Shown here one piece after another: positions 1-12,327 of a stretch of DNA of 64,000 bases. The first letter of the stretch is position 1, and every line of letters starts with the position of its first letter. This stretch comes from Branchiostoma floridae (Eukaryota > Chordata > Leptocardii > Amphioxiformes > Branchiostomatidae): positions 10,748,838 through 10,812,837 of the forward strand of contig NC_049996.1 of assembly GCF_000003815.2 (NCBI RefSeq), written 5' to 3'. Below the pieces are notes generated by a model. It was given only the letters and a program-made list of their open reading frames with translations, had not been told where the DNA came from and ran no database searches. The position numbers and the translations under genes are program-made.

Positions 1-324
1 CACTTGCTGCCCTAAAATATAGGGTAGCGAGGGCAAGGAGCCCCGGTAGAAATAGGGTGGTACCCAGGATTTATACGCGGCACAGCATTCCCTGAGCCCA
101 TACCCTAGAACCACCTTATAGCTCCCCGTCTCCGGTCTTTCACCTGACTTCTACTGAATGCACAGCACTGTTCTCTCCTGTCTGACCAGACAATGCAAAC
201 ATCTCTGTGGTATCGGCCCGGATCAGAACCCAGTCAACCAGGTGTCCCCCGTCTCTGGACCAAGACTTTCCTTCATTAGTGACCTACTTTCCTTTAAAAC
301 CGTATCGGAGTACGTCTTAGGCGC
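1..324. other. no recognised feature
   Basis: I see no gene or clear repeat in this stretch. The 76-codon frame starting at 158 has no family resemblance and runs into the neighbouring MITE. Confidence 0.5.
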
Positions 325-515
325 TAGGCTTAGGTCACATTTGAAAACCGGATGTTTTAAGAAACGAAAAATTATAATATATACCTAGAGATATACATAA
401 ATCATGCCCATGAATCTTATTTTGACATTTGGTGTATTTTGATGCATTTTATATCATTCTTTTCGCCCCGAAAGCTGCCCGGCCGGCCCCGGTTTGGAAA
501 TGTGACCTAAGCCTA
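325..515. mobile_element. MITE with GGTCACATTT-type inverted ends (family A)
   Basis: Perfect 18-bp inverted ends (325-342 and 498-515, starting TAGGCTTAGGTCACATTT) enclose 191 bp without coding capacity. The inner part of the right end is rich in CCGG/GGCC. Related copies lie at 35773-35895, 43949-44310 (two back to back), 46765-46995 and 58662-58867. Some copies read GGCTAACGTCACATTTCC at the tip. It is probably a non-autonomous DNA transposon; the superfamily is not identified. Confidence 0.75.
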
Positions 516-890
516 ACCGAGCCTCCTTCCCATAATCTCCAAGCAGATCCTACGGTAGCCTAAGATAGTATCAAAAGCTGGCAGAGGAGTGAAGCCGCGG
601 CCTAACGTCTCTCTTTCTTTCTTTTTTAAAGATTTTCAAAAATACTATTGTATGCAAATATGGACCTTATTTGCAAAATCAAAGTGAAACATTTGTAATG
701 AGTTGTAAAAATAAACATCCTTTAGCGAAGGTATGAGGTGAAGGAACAGTGGTTATCCTTTTTCCAACAATCTTGATGGTAAGAAGTCGCTATAAACCTG
801 CTAATCAAATATCACTAAATCATCAACATGTTGCTGGAATAACAGGTGGCTCCCATGATGCACTGCGGCGTCTGGCGGGACTTCCAAATC

Positions 891-962
891 CAAGATGGCG
901 GAAAGAAAGGAACATTTTGTTAAAATTCGTCGTTGAAAGACGTGTGGCGTCCGTTTGGAGAG
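891..962 (+). promoter_or_regulatory. YY1-type element with downstream splice donor (possible first exon)
   Basis: CAAGATGGCGGA at 891-902 is the classic YY1 site that often overlaps transcription starts and start codons in animals. It is followed by GAGAG|GTGAGT, a strong donor with the exon end at 962. The ATG inside the motif opens only 13 codons before a stop. This therefore looks like a 5' untranslated first exon, perhaps of the non-coding exon chain further right. Transcription is inferred, not seen. Confidence 0.4.
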
Positions 963-965
963 GTG

Positions 966-2200
966 AGTTGCACTTTGTTATGTTCTGAACGTTTTTGTGA
1001 TTGTTTATGAAGGTCTTGCTTAGGAATGAAGTGGGATATGATGAAGAAAAGAGTGATATTTCTTGAACATGGCGCTCAGACCCCCCTCCCCCCAGCCTGA
1101 TGTCACACATGCACGTGTACGTGTGTATTTTTAACTGTGTGCGTACACATGGTAACGTTACATAGCTATGTTTGTGCAAGGAGGTTACCTCTTGGTTTGT
1201 GTAACTTCTATAAAAGTTGAAGGCATTCTACGTCCTTTCATTTTGTGTGTGTCCAAGGTTGGTCTTATATAATATTTGGTAGATGCAAGATGTGTCAAGA
1301 ACAGCTGGATGAATTGAATTTCCTATTTGGGGCAGTGGTGACAAAAACTGGAAATGATTAGATTTTGGACATGCAAGCTTACTAATAGCAATACAGAGAT
1401 GTACACAATTAAATGCAGCTTTGCAAATGCATCATCAATGAAATACCAGTACATGTAACTTGAGGCCTTAAATTCCCCTAGAGTAATAATCAGCTATCAT
1501 CAGGTATGAAAGTTATGACAGGCATAACATGAGCAGATAACAAACATACAATTTGCCTAATTTGCAGAACTTCCGGTGTTGATATCTCNNNNNNNNNNNN
1601 NNNNNNNNNNNNNNNNNNNNNNNNNNNNNNNNNNNNNNNNNNNNNNNNNNNNNNNNNNNNNNNNNNNNNNNNNNNNNNNNNNNNNNNNNNNNNNNNNNNN
1701 NNNNNNNNNNNNNNNNNNNNNNNNNNNNNNNNNNNNNNNNNNNNNNNNNNNNNNNNNNNNNNNNNNNNNNNNNNATTAAGCTCAAGACCGAGATGACGAA
1801 TGATTAACGTAACTAAATACTAATTGTTCAAATCAGGAGCTAATTTCCACGAGGAGAGTTTATTATTATATTATTAAGATTAATCTGCTGCATTCTATGA
1901 TGGGATGCTCAAACTTGTGATATATGTATATGAGGAAGAGAGGATTTTATGTTAATTTGTGTGAATGACGACCTAAAATAACCATAATACATGTAGGTGT
2001 AAATGAAGGGAATTTCATTTAGTTTTTGAGGAAATGGTACATAGCTTTCTTTGTTAAGATCAGGCTTTAATTCTTTAGAAAACTGAAAAGTATGTTGGAT
2101 AGGGCTGATGACAAATTGCTGTTGCTGAATGTACCTGCTTACTCAATTAGTCAAACAAATTCTTCATTTCATACAATCATGTAGTTACCTGTATCATGAG
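966..2200. other. no gene seen; assembly gap at 1589-1774
   Basis: Unique AT-rich sequence with a 186-base run of N. The frames crossing the gap are artefacts. Confidence 0.6.
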
Positions 2201-2339
2201 GGTCAGCCAGCCATGCAGGTGTTCCTGTCCTGATGAGATGCGACTTGTGGTGACAGAGGCACCAGGTGATTGGGTACAGGAGTACCGAGCCAGGTGAGAT
2301 CTCTGTTCTGCATTTTGTATGTACTATTTCCTGGTATTA

Positions 2340-2962
2340 TTTGAGACAAATGTGTAACTTTATGTCTGTATAGTTAGGTGTCTGCTGACTGCTGCAGTAG
2401 TGAGGACTCCTGTCTGAACCTGACAAGACTGGATTGGACCAGACCAGACCAGACCAGAAGATTTTAGGACACGAGAAGACTTTCAGGTGAGAAAAATGTG
2501 AATTCTCTATTTTACCAACCATTTTCTTCATCTTTTTTGAGACAAGTGTTTAACTTGTAATGTCTGTATAGTTAGGTGTCTGCTGACTGCTGCAGTAGTG
2601 AGGACTTCTGTCTGAACCTGACAAGACTGGATTAGACCAGACCAGGTGATTTGAAGACAGAAGAGCAAGACTGTGTACTATTTGTGACAAGTGAATAACT
2701 AATACTGTCTGTAGTTAGGTGGCTGCTGGCTGATGCAGTAGTGAGGACTTCTGTCTGAACCTGACAAGACTGGATTAGACCAGACCAGGTGATTTGAAGA
2801 CAGAAGAGCAAGACTGTGTACTATTTGTGACAAGTGAATAACTAATACTGTCTGTAGTTAGGTGGCTGCTGGCTGATGCAGTAGTGAGGACTCCTGTCTG
2901 AACCTGACAAGACTGGATTGGACCAGATGAGGGCTCAGCAAACCAGTGAAAAGTTTGTACAG
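2340..2962 (+). repeat. tandem repeat of exon-like units (about 143-198 bp period, 4 units)
   Basis: Four units share a GTTAG|GTG.CTGCTG start, a GTAGTGAGGACT core and CTGAACCTGACAAGACTGG. Units begin at about 2378, 2576, 2719 and 2862. The second and third are nearly identical over their 143-bp period. Each begins right after TTAG, and the first and fourth end at CAG|GTGAGA. Confidence 0.85.
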
Positions 2963-4481
2963 GTGAGATAATGATTTACAACTGACATGACTTCTTGTGT
3001 TCAGAAGAAGGAGCATTTTCAACATGTATTGAAACGGAGTTGTAGTCCAATTATGTTAAGGATATTGATCCAGTTTACCTCACTGAAGAATTATATTTAT
3101 TCTACTGGTCATGACAGAGAAGACAGACAATATGTACAGTATTATTTTAGAGGTTCATTTTTATTGGAAAAATGCCCTAGCTCTTCCCAACAAGCACAAT
3201 GAACATTTGACCACGGCTTAATGTCCCATCCTTGTTGTTGGTTGAGCGACACAGTTGGAATCAAACTCAGCTTCTAGTGCCAGAGGCAGGGCCACTAACC
3301 AGTGCACGCTATGCTAGACGACTTGTCCTTGTAGTTTAGTTGTGCTATTTTTTGTGGTCATTCATTGTTTAGCTGGAAATATTTTTTGAATAACACTAAT
3401 AATCCTTTCATGTCCCTTAGGTGTGTCTTGAGGGTCAGCTGTCCTGACTTCCGTGGTGATGATGGGCAAAACCTGAAGACGGCTCAGCAAACCGGTTGAT
3501 TTGACAACACTGAAGGAACTGTACACTTTCCACAGGTGAGTCTGTATATCACTACATATTGTCGCTGGCCTTTATGTGTGATAATTATGTAATGGTATGG
3601 TTGCTAAGTACCGTAGAAGCTTGTTAACTGCACGCTTCTGTTAATTGCCCCAAATCCCCAACTGCTGTCCATCCACTGACTTTTGTTTCTCTGTCTTCAA
3701 GACGTGACTCCGGAGACTGGACTGCAGCCTGGTGGGCAGCAAAACTAGCTGAAAGAAGATTGGGGGAGTTGTGAGTATGGTCTCTTTGTTAACACAAGAC
3801 AACACCTCACCGCACACACTTTCAAGTACACACACAGCACCCCTCTTTAGTCAGCAGGCATGACACAAATGCAGTCGTTTTCCCAACAGTTAGAACCACC
3901 ACATGTCACGGACCTTTACAAATAACATCCCTCCACATAGATTTTATCTCACATTGGAGCACCTTCCTCAGACACTTAGTGAAAATTTTACACAGTATGT
4001 CACACCTTCATACAGTAACTTTCCCACATTTAGGACCTCTACACTTTTCACATTGACTTGTACAGCACACCACTACATCAGAGGAGCTTTCCAAAATGCG
4101 ATTGTAATGGTCTGTTTGTTAACACAAGACAACGCCACATTACATCCAGTCACTTAGCTTCCATGGTATATCACTCTTAGATTCCCTACATCAGAAGCAC
4201 TTCTCCAAACACTTAGAATTAATTTTGACACAGAAGGCCAAACACTTCTACACGGTACGTCACACCTTCATGCAGTCACTTTATCATACTTAGGACTTCT
4301 TCACTTACATTTTTACATTGACTTTTACATCAGAACACTTCATTGTAATTAGTTGTCCAAACACTTAGAATAATTTTACTCCTGTCAGCAATGCATACAG
4401 TGTGCTCCCCAGGGGAGGTCTTTGCTAAGCTGAAGACCCGGTGCTTCGAAACACCAGCATACCTTGGCAATGACTGATCAG
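2378..4481 (+). ncRNA. candidate chain of non-coding exons (lncRNA or 5' UTR)
   Basis: Segments bounded by plausible acceptors and donors are 2378-2486, 2576-2645, 2719-2788, 2862-2962, 3421-3535, 3702-3770 and 4389-4481. Acceptors include CCCTTAG, CTCTGTCTTCAAG and CTCCTGTCAG; donors include CAG|GTGAGA, CAG|GTGAGT, GTT|GTGAGT and CAG|GTAAAT. The fourth and fifth exons share GGCTCAGCAAACC near their ends, as if duplicated. No reading frame stays open across the joins; only very short frames occur. I read this as a spliced non-coding RNA or a long 5' leader. It could equally be chance splice signals inside a repeat array. Confidence 0.35.
3205..3320 (-). mobile_element. tRNA-headed SINE (body with GGGACATTAAGCCGTGGTC)
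   Basis: Read on the minus strand, a tRNA-like head with a B box near 3256-3268 (GAGTTTGATTCCA) precedes a body containing GGATGGGACATTAAGCCGTG. This body resembles the module seen at 24440, 58495 and 60185. Confidence 0.6.
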
Positions 4482-4713
4482 GTAAATAACTTAGAATTGA
4501 AAATACAAAAAAAAATACTTAGCTATATATACTTGATAAATAGATAGAAAAAACAATATATACACACAAACCAACCACCCCCTTACTATTTTAAGAACGT
4601 GTATATTATGCGCACTATCTCCCAGGAATACTGACATCAAGCAACCAAACCTAGCGTCGAAGCCTGGAGAAGAAAACCTCTGGGCCAGGGTAAAAAAAAT
4701 CCACATAGCCCCT

Positions 4714-4773
4714 CTCCTTTAGCGTAGTAGGCCTGATGACGGACAGAGCTGTTCGTCAACAGGTCTACTACGC
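4714..4773. repeat. hairpin inverted repeat
   Basis: GCGTAGTAGGCCTG at the left and CAGGTCTACTACGC at the right form arms of about 25 bp with a few mismatches around a short loop. It is probably a small foldback element or part of a larger decayed one. Confidence 0.6.
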
Positions 4774-5126
4774 AGAGTTGAGGCATGTGTAAGTTATAAC
4801 CCTGGGACAGAAGTTCCTCCTCCAGGCTAAGCCCAGAAAGAAATAGAAATTGAACATACAGAAAGAGAGGAATTGTGTTTCCATGCAGTGATGCAAACTC
4901 TCTTCAGGCTTTGTTAGCACTGTTTCTGTACTTGTAACAATTCAAACATCCTGCTCCAAAATTCAGGTCCAGTCTCAAGTTCATCAAATAAAGTCTGTCA
5001 GCATAAAACATCACTGTCAAACTCTACTAGATCAACATGAGACGAGCCCTAAATTTTGCAACGGGAAGTTGGGATTGTCACAGCTACATAAACAATGATA
5101 ACAAAGTCTGATATCAACATGACTTA

Positions 5127-5622
5127 AAGAAATCGGCCAAACAAAACTAAACCTGTCATTTCCTCAGAGATTATTCACTCAAAAGTTCTTTCCCTAGATC
5201 TACGAATTATTATCTGTTCTCCTTTGCAACTGCCTTTGTGTCACACAATACTCGTTCTATACAGGAGAATTTTTATACAATGTAGTTAAATTATCTAGTA
5301 CCTAAATTATCTATATAGTTATATGTACCTAAATTATCTATATAGTTATATGTACCTAAATTATCTAGTACCTGAACTACTTGTTAAAATTCCCTTAAGA
5401 AACTTGAATTCTGTAAAAACAGGTCAACCTCAAACTGCAACTCTGGGTCTGTCTAAAGTACATAGAATTAACTATCTATTAAACTATTGCTTTGAAAACC
5501 AGTCTCACTGTCTTAAGTACCTTTTATCTATTAAATCTATCCCTGACTACATTTCAAGTAGAAAGAAACTTAAGAGTATATAATCCTTAAAGAAATTACA
5601 GATATTGTTTGGCCGATTTCTT
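5127..5622. mobile_element. element-like segment bounded by 18-bp perfect inverted repeats
   Basis: AAGAAATCGGCCAAACAA at 5127-5144 recurs inverted at 5605-5622, about 460 bp apart. The interior carries a local repeat of TACCTAAATTATCTA around 5290-5370. There is no coding capacity and the element class is unknown. Confidence 0.4.
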
Positions 5623-5869
5623 GCACACAATTCGTCTCTTTCCAACATCACACACTGCGGGCTGAGCTTACCTGTAGTACATTTCACTCTACAGAAAGAA
5701 AGCACAACATTGTCTTTTTCATTTTCTGTAAAGCAATGGGACATATTTTCAACAAACATAGCAGACTACAGACATAAATAGCTGTAGACAACAATAGTGT
5801 TTGCCTCACTCCTATATTGTAGAGTTTTAAGATTTATTCTGTATCCACTTTTTTTTTACTTTGTATTTG

Positions 5870-5930
5870 ACAATGCAAAAGTCACTGTACTTTCTGTCGT
5901 GTCAATAAAGCTTGTATCGTATTAAAATTT
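5870..5930 (+). terminator. polyadenylation-type sequence
   Basis: CAATAAAG at about 5903 follows AAAAGTCACTGTACTTTCTG. A near copy (AAAAGTCGATGTACTTTTTG, then CAATAAAG) sits at 63530-63570. The shared tail suggests the 3' end of a dispersed retroelement rather than a host gene. Confidence 0.4.
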
Positions 5931-6232
5931 GTTTGAATAATCTTGATTGTGTTTCAGCTACCATCCAGGCACTTGCGACTACCAGGCACGAACAAGAGGA
6001 AATATAGACTAAGGTTAATTGTTAGGTTCCTAATTTATCATGTTTATAATACGTCATTCCATGAATTTGATCAAATCATTCAAACAAGGGTTGCACTTGA
6101 ATTTTTTATTACACTGCACCAGAAACATATTTAAGGAAAAAATACAGCAGGGTAGATTTGAATTTACTACTCAAGACAAATGGTAATTTGTTCAAAATCT
6201 TGTTGTCATTATTCAATATTGTTTCCAGTTAA

Positions 6233-6661
6233 GACCATGTTGATTTCATTATATGGATGACATCCGCATACACATCAAATTTTGGCCATTTACAAAAATG
6301 AAATAAAGTTTTCAACCATACAGTAAATCATACAAAGCAGCTGCAAAATGAGAAAACACATGCCGAAGATTGCAAGAAATAATATCCGAAAACGGAAATA
6401 CTTATGCCATGATCATAGAATGCCAATGTTAATTCCAAGGTCAGAAAGAATAGAAATGAAGAATCTATTCTTTAAAATACCAAACATACTCCATGTGTTG
6501 AGTCATTATTTTGTTCAACCTTCCAGACAACTTAAATTTCATATTGAAGACAGCTTTTTCTTAGGCCAAACATTTTTATTTTCACACTTATTTTTTATTT
6601 TCAGTTTGGAGGTTCCAAGGTTCCAAGAGGATGTCATCCGTATAATCAAATAAACATGGCC
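6233..6661. mobile_element. MITE with GGATGACATCC inverted ends (family B)
   Basis: Left end CCATGTTGATTTCATTATAT then GGATGACATCC. The right end is its inverse with a few changes (GGATGTCATCC.TATAATC.AA.AAACATGG). Length is about 429 bp. The 101-codon frame inside resembles nothing I know. Related ends occur at 23669-24075 and 29671-29705. Confidence 0.7.
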
Positions 6662-6663
6662 TA

Positions 6664-7730
6664 ATCTGTGTCTAGTAACAACTTTATCTTGTTTTGAAAC
6701 TAAATAAAATGTTGGTTGGACAATTTTGAGTCTGTTGTTACTGAATCACTGCAACTTGTGCACTGCAATTTTATAGTACCATCTCAGTTCATAGTAATTT
6801 TGTGACTTTCTTTATATATTGCTATGTATGACAAGTCACAGTGTCATTTGGTAAAAATCGATAAATACTGGTATTTGAAGAAAGTAAATGTTGTTCCATG
6901 CATCTATCCACCAGCATACTACAGCTTAATTTATGATATGTTGGTTCCATCTTATTCTTCCTTTTTGGCTTCAAAAATCATAGTCTTCTTTGTCTAGTAA
7001 TACATTTTCTTGTTTTAATGACTGCTTCCTCATGTACATTTTCTTTCTGTCACAATAACAATTTTCAGTTTAAAAACGGCTTCACTAAGGGCAGATGTTA
7101 AAGATAATGAAGAGTATATCAGGGAAAACAGTTTGATTGCAAATGAGTTTGAAACTATCCTCCATTGCCTTACAGAATGAAACAACAGACAATCGTACAA
7201 GTGCTCTCTTCAATAGGATAATGTACTGTGTTCTCCACCATATCTGCAATAAAATATAAATCACAACCTTAATCTAGATATTAGTATAAGAAATGAGAAC
7301 TCTTTCAGAAATGACAACAAACAGCAGGGAGGGCTACTTTTGACAATGATGTTTGGAACTAAGAATTCAGAGGATTGCCAACTATTGCCCTTTCCCAACA
7401 TTTTTTGTTGTCATTTTTGGGAATCTGCAGGGTAGGACCCGATTAAACTTTTCGCTCGATTCCATCAGTTAGCAGTCACATATTACGCTTTATTCGCACG
7501 GGCTGGACGCTTTATGCACAATGCACAGACTATATTGTATGTATCATAACATCAGAGCTGCAAAATCTAGCGCAAAATTAAAATGGCTAATTATGCAAAA
7601 CAGTTTATTACGCCTTGCAGCATGCAGATCTCCATGTTTGAAAGAGTTCTAAAAGTAGAAACTAACTCACAGTCAAGTCCAATGTTCTCTTGTCTTGAGC
7701 AGACTGAGGTCTCTGGCACACAGGAACATG
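6664..7730. other. no recognised feature
   Basis: AT-rich unique sequence with no frame or repeat that I can support. Confidence 0.5.
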
Positions 7731-7732
7731 AA

Positions 7733-8042
7733 CAGGTCCTCCTGGAGTATGGACAGGTACACAGGATAGCTGACAGGTCCCACAGGAACACAGACAGGTC
7801 CTCCTGGAGTATGGACAGGTACACAGGATAGCTGACAGGTCCCACAGGAACACAGACAGGTCCTCCTGGAATATGGACAGGCACACAGGATAGCTGACAG
7901 GTCCCACAGGAACACAGACAGGTCCTCCTGGAATATGGACAGGCACACAGGATAGCTGACAGGTCACACAGGAACACAGACAGGTCCTCCTGGAATATGG
8001 ACAGGTACACAGGATAGCTGACAGGTCCCACAGGAACATGGT
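7733..8042. repeat. 62-bp minisatellite, 5 units
   Basis: Units start with CAGGTCCTCCTGG at 7733, 7795, 7857 and so on, spaced exactly 62 bp, with very few differences. Overlapping open frames on the minus strand rich in CVPVGPVSY-like repeats arise from this array and are not genes. Confidence 0.95.
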
Positions 8043-8186
8043 CAGGTATACAGTATCAGCTTTTACTTCACACATCCTAGGGTCTAAAAGAAAAACTCAT
8101 TCAGAAAAATCATTTACCAAATTTACATACACCAGCAATACTCACAGAGCATGCATGTCATCAGACAAGATATATTTCACAACATT

Positions 8187-8286
8187 NNNNNNNNNNNNNN
8201 NNNNNNNNNNNNNNNNNNNNNNNNNNNNNNNNNNNNNNNNNNNNNNNNNNNNNNNNNNNNNNNNNNNNNNNNNNNNNNNNNNNNNN
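8187..8286. other. assembly gap (100 N)
   Basis: The gap falls exactly at the left end of a large inverted repeat, so it probably replaces hairpin sequence that failed to assemble. Confidence 0.95.
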
Positions 8287-8865
8287 AAACGACCACAAAC
8301 GACTTTAATATGCTGTGTATATGGGTCAAAAACCTCGTGTGGCGCTCTGGAGACATTGTTTATACATTTATGAATTTAAAAAATGCAGCAAGTCCTACGT
8401 ATTCACCAGTAATTTCGAGTCAGTCCGCCGGTTTGAAGATCGAAGCGATTCTTTGCCGCCATGGTGGATCGCCTGTGCTACGAGGCTGCATGGGGAAGCT
8501 CTCGATACCTTCCTCGGCTCCTTAGACGACTGGACGATAAATCTATGGAAGCTGTTGGTTCATACCGCAATTCTATCATTGTCAACTTATGAAACATGTA
8601 TATTAAGTGTTTTTCAGTCTCAAAGGCGAACACGCGCGATCCAAACATGGTGGCCAAGAATTGCTTTGATCTTGAAACCGGACTGACTCGAAATAACTGG
8701 TGAATACATAGGACTTGCTGCATTTTTTAAATTCATAAATGTATAAACAATGTATCCAGAGCGCCAAACAAGGTTTTTGACCCATATACACTGCATATTA
8801 GAGTCGTTTGTGGTCGTTTGTGGTGTTTCTAAGTCGTTTGTGGTCGTTTGTGGTGTTTAGGCAGA
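8287..8865. mobile_element. foldback/MITE with arms of about 200 bp
   Basis: The left arm (8287 to about 8490) matches the right arm (about 8625 to 8822) in inverted orientation, including ATATGGGTCAAAAACC and its inverse GGTTTTTGACCCATAT. The loop is about 130 bp. The right end continues with repeated TCGTTTGTGGTCGTTTGTGG; the matching left tip lies in the gap. Similar frames read outward from both arms only because the arms are copies. Confidence 0.85.
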
Positions 8866-8869
8866 CCGA

Positions 8870-10070
8870 ACAGAATACTTAGTATTCAGGTCAAAAAACA
8901 TAATTATTACTTGGCAATAAACTATTGTTGTATCTGAAGATCAATGATATACTTCAGTTCAGGTTCTGAACAGTTACCAACAACACATGAAACACATGTT
9001 AAAGCTCAAAGTTCAAAACTCATTTTCACAGAACATCTAATAAGAGCATGGACATGCCCTTCTCAACTAAAGCAGTTTACAACAGAACATCAGAACATCA
9101 CAGTAAACAGCACGTGTCATTAAGATAATGAATTAGAATAATTACCAATATGTACATTTTGTATTATAAAAACAAGACAAGAGTAGAAGTATGCATGAAG
9201 ACATCTATCAACTTAATAAGATCATTGAAATAAAACCAAGTCAGAAATTCATGTTAAATAGCAATGAGAAGTATCCATAACATGAATTTATCAATTGATT
9301 CACATTCAGTTAAGATTGTCAGAACAATAAACATTTGGTCAAACACGTATCGCTGTTAGAGGAAATAAAATTTGTAAAGAGCATGTCAAGTATACATCAT
9401 GATACATCATCAAAAATAAACACGAAACCAGTCATCATTCTGAGAGATGTTCAAGAATCTCAAAATACATCATGGATAGAACTGTTCAGTACTGTAGAAG
9501 CCAGTTAATTCCACACTGGATATATAACCACACACTTTGGTCAATTGCACAGAATCCCCAAATCCCAAACCCATTCACTCCATTGTTAGTGACTTCCCAT
9601 ATCTGCATATGTCGAATAATTGTACGAAATGCTGTCCTCGGTGCTGAACACCATCCATTCACAACCATGTAAACATGACCATCATCCAGCCAAACATACC
9701 TGTCCTTGGTGCTGAACACATTTCACTCGTAACCAAATGTCCCTGAACTCCTTCCACTCACAGCTAACATATAAGAGCAGCACATTCACATGGAATAAAG
9801 TCACAAGAACAACTTTGTACACCAGACCCAATGTGAATGTTGTCCTTAACTGAACATGGTGTTTTACACTTACCTGTCAGACAAGGCAGGTAGCAGAGGT
9901 GGATGTCTTAGACCAGTTTTACATCCCAGGTACAAAGGTCAGTCCATGACTCATTCACTGAAGAATACAACTAAATGATAAGTAGACAAACATTCATAAA
10001 AAATATAGACTACACATGTTGATGTATCAATATCATACTAAATAGGTAGACTCTCTCTCTCTCTATATAT
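8870..10070. other. no gene seen
   Basis: AT-rich sequence without a supported gene. It ends in a short CT/TA microsatellite at about 10049-10074. Confidence 0.5.
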
Positions 10071-11112
10071 ATATAACGGGAGGTGCCCCAACACGGTACG
10101 CTTTTTCTAGCGCTCAAACTCATGGCGCTCCATCGCTAGTTGCCTGAGAGTGGTCAAATTTTGATGACTGAATTTTTTACACATAGATTTGAACAACATA
10201 CTTGAATAAGAAATGCATTCAAGTGGTTCATGAACCTTTCGCGCTGCGTGTTACAAGCGGCAAACACTGTGAGACAATTTTGTGCTACGCTGGACAGTGT
10301 GCTTAACTTGGTACGCTTTTTTTACATTTTGCTCTCTTCAGAAGTAAGTGGTAAATTTAAGTACACAGAAAAAAATTAATAGTATAATATTTTAGCTTTC
10401 TTTTGACAGTTAAATCGTGATTGTATGTATTTCTTGTCTCACATGAGAAAGGCTGTGCCTAGAACAATCCAGCTGATGTGTTTACGGGCAATGGGCTGAA
10501 TGCACTGATTGTGAATGGCCGACTAAAAAAACATTACGAAAAAACGACACCGCCAACATCAACAAAACTCTGTCTGATTATATGAAAATATCATCTACAT
10601 CTCTCTATAAAGTCTTATTTTCATAGACAGCACGAATCATTTGTTACAGTCAAATAAACCTTTGGAGCGTTCTCTAGTCTGCCACCTTCACAGCCACACT
10701 CCCTTGGGAGTACAATGGTGGCAATGTTTATGTCACTTCCTTTTGCTTGCTTTTCTACTCAACAAACAAGACCCATATTCATAGTGTTTAATGGAGCTTT
10801 ATTTATGTGTATCATGGCAGTTGTGTGACTGCTTGAAAGAGTTCGTATAGTTAGCGACACGAGCCGCCAATACGCAGAGGCCGGTGACCGCACTGTCAAC
10901 GTCACTGTTAGAATTCTGAAGTAAACATAAAGTAAATATGTTAAAGTATACTTGGAATGCAAATTGAAGCTGTCTGCATGGAGTTGGTTTATTTACCTTT
11001 GTAATCAGCATAGTCAGTGGTAACAAACACGGTGTACTTATGGATAATAAGATCAGCAAAAAATCCGTGCCGTCTTAGGACGGGAACCATCTTAGGGCAG
11101 CCCCCGTTATAT
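10071..11112. mobile_element. non-autonomous DNA element, about 1.04 kb
   Basis: Left end ATATAACGGGAGGTGCCCC matches the inverse of the right end, ATATAACGGGGGCTGCCCT, with continuing partial match. GGTACGCTTTTT occurs at the left end and again at about 10310. No transposase frame is visible. Confidence 0.55.
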
Positions 11113-11819
11113 ACCTAGATTTTATTCAGAATTTCCATAGGTCTGGCCGCCACACCACTCTATTTTGTTCGTCCTCGACAAACAATGAATGAAGAGAACA
11201 GCACGAAATGATAAAGAAGTAAGAATTGTCAGCTGCAATAGTATTGTGAACCCCTTTGCTTTCTTGATAAGGCAATGCATTTCACCGTCTGATCAAACTG
11301 TGTAGACAATGTAAAAATTCCTCTGATCAAAAGCACACAGCAACTGACACAGACAGAGTAGTGCAAATGCCATCATGATGATTCTGAATAGTTTTCATCA
11401 ACTTAATTATCAACACTCCATCTCACCTAAAACATCACTTTTCTCTTACAGCAATTCTGCCAGGACCTAATGTATTCCAATTGGATTTAAGCCAAGAGAT
11501 CCAGAATGTGAATTAAGCTTTCTGAACCTTGCAAGACCAGCTAGAGTGCCTTGACTATGCAACACGGACACAGGAGAACAACTTTGTACACCTTCTCGAT
11601 ATCTCATTCATCAAACCCTGTTATCAATTGTCGGCGACGGAAAACCCATTTCTACATAGAAACACCAAGACTTTCGCCCCAAAAAAAGTTACAAAAATGC
11701 AGTTGTTTTAATCAACACAGCGTATGTTGATTACTGGATACACTATTAGTGACGTCTAGCGGCGGATATGCAAACTGCAGTTATAACATGCACGCCACGT
11801 GAACGCGCACGGTCTAAGA

Positions 11820-11833
11820 GCGCCCTCTAGTGA
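11820..11833 (-). promoter_or_regulatory. CTCF-like motif
   Basis: Read on the minus strand, TCACTAGAGGGCGC fits the CTCF core CCASYAGRKGGCRS at 13 of 14 positions. A weaker second match (CCGCTGGAGGGCGT) lies at 12087-12100 in the same orientation. Occupancy is unknown. Confidence 0.4.
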
Positions 11834-12316
11834 TTCAATCACTAAGTGCAGCATAAAAATTGCTATATTGGCTTTGGACAGTCTGCATATGTAAACCACG
11901 GTACAAAACACGGCGACCTCATTATCTTTCTTAGCCTCTCTTTACTGTGTGCCTTCTTTTCTTTTGAAAAGTGATTTGACCTTATCCAATGGCAGAGATC
12001 AATGGGGTTATATCTCCCTGCACGGCTTGCAGGGGAAACAATTATTTGGTAGCTATAAGGTCCAAACTCTCAAACAGCGCTTAGGAACGCCCTCCAGCGG
12101 TCGTTTTACTAGGTGCAGGACTTAACCCAGGAAGCAATCGCCGCAAATAATCTACGCCATACTGCATTTTCATTTCATTTCTCTGCAGTTATGTCCAGTC
12201 CAAATATTCACGAAAATATAGAGGACAATGTTGAGTACCACTCACCACATACAACGGACGTTGTGCGCCTTCTGTGAGCTGTTTTAACCGCCGTGTTCTG
12301 CCCCTTTACAGACACA

Positions 12317-12327
12317 CCGCCATCTTG
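12317..12327 (-). promoter_or_regulatory. YY1-type motif
   Basis: CCGCCATCTTG on the plus strand is CAAGATGGCGG on the minus strand, in a locally CpG-richer stretch. It could mark a minus-strand start site, but no exon is recognised next to it. Confidence 0.3.

Noticed and set aside
7591-8075. Overlapping minus-strand frames of 91-146 codons
   Set aside because: They are produced by the 62-bp minisatellite read in three frames.
8315-8791. Matching 62-124 codon frames on opposite strands
   Set aside because: They are the two arms of one inverted repeat.
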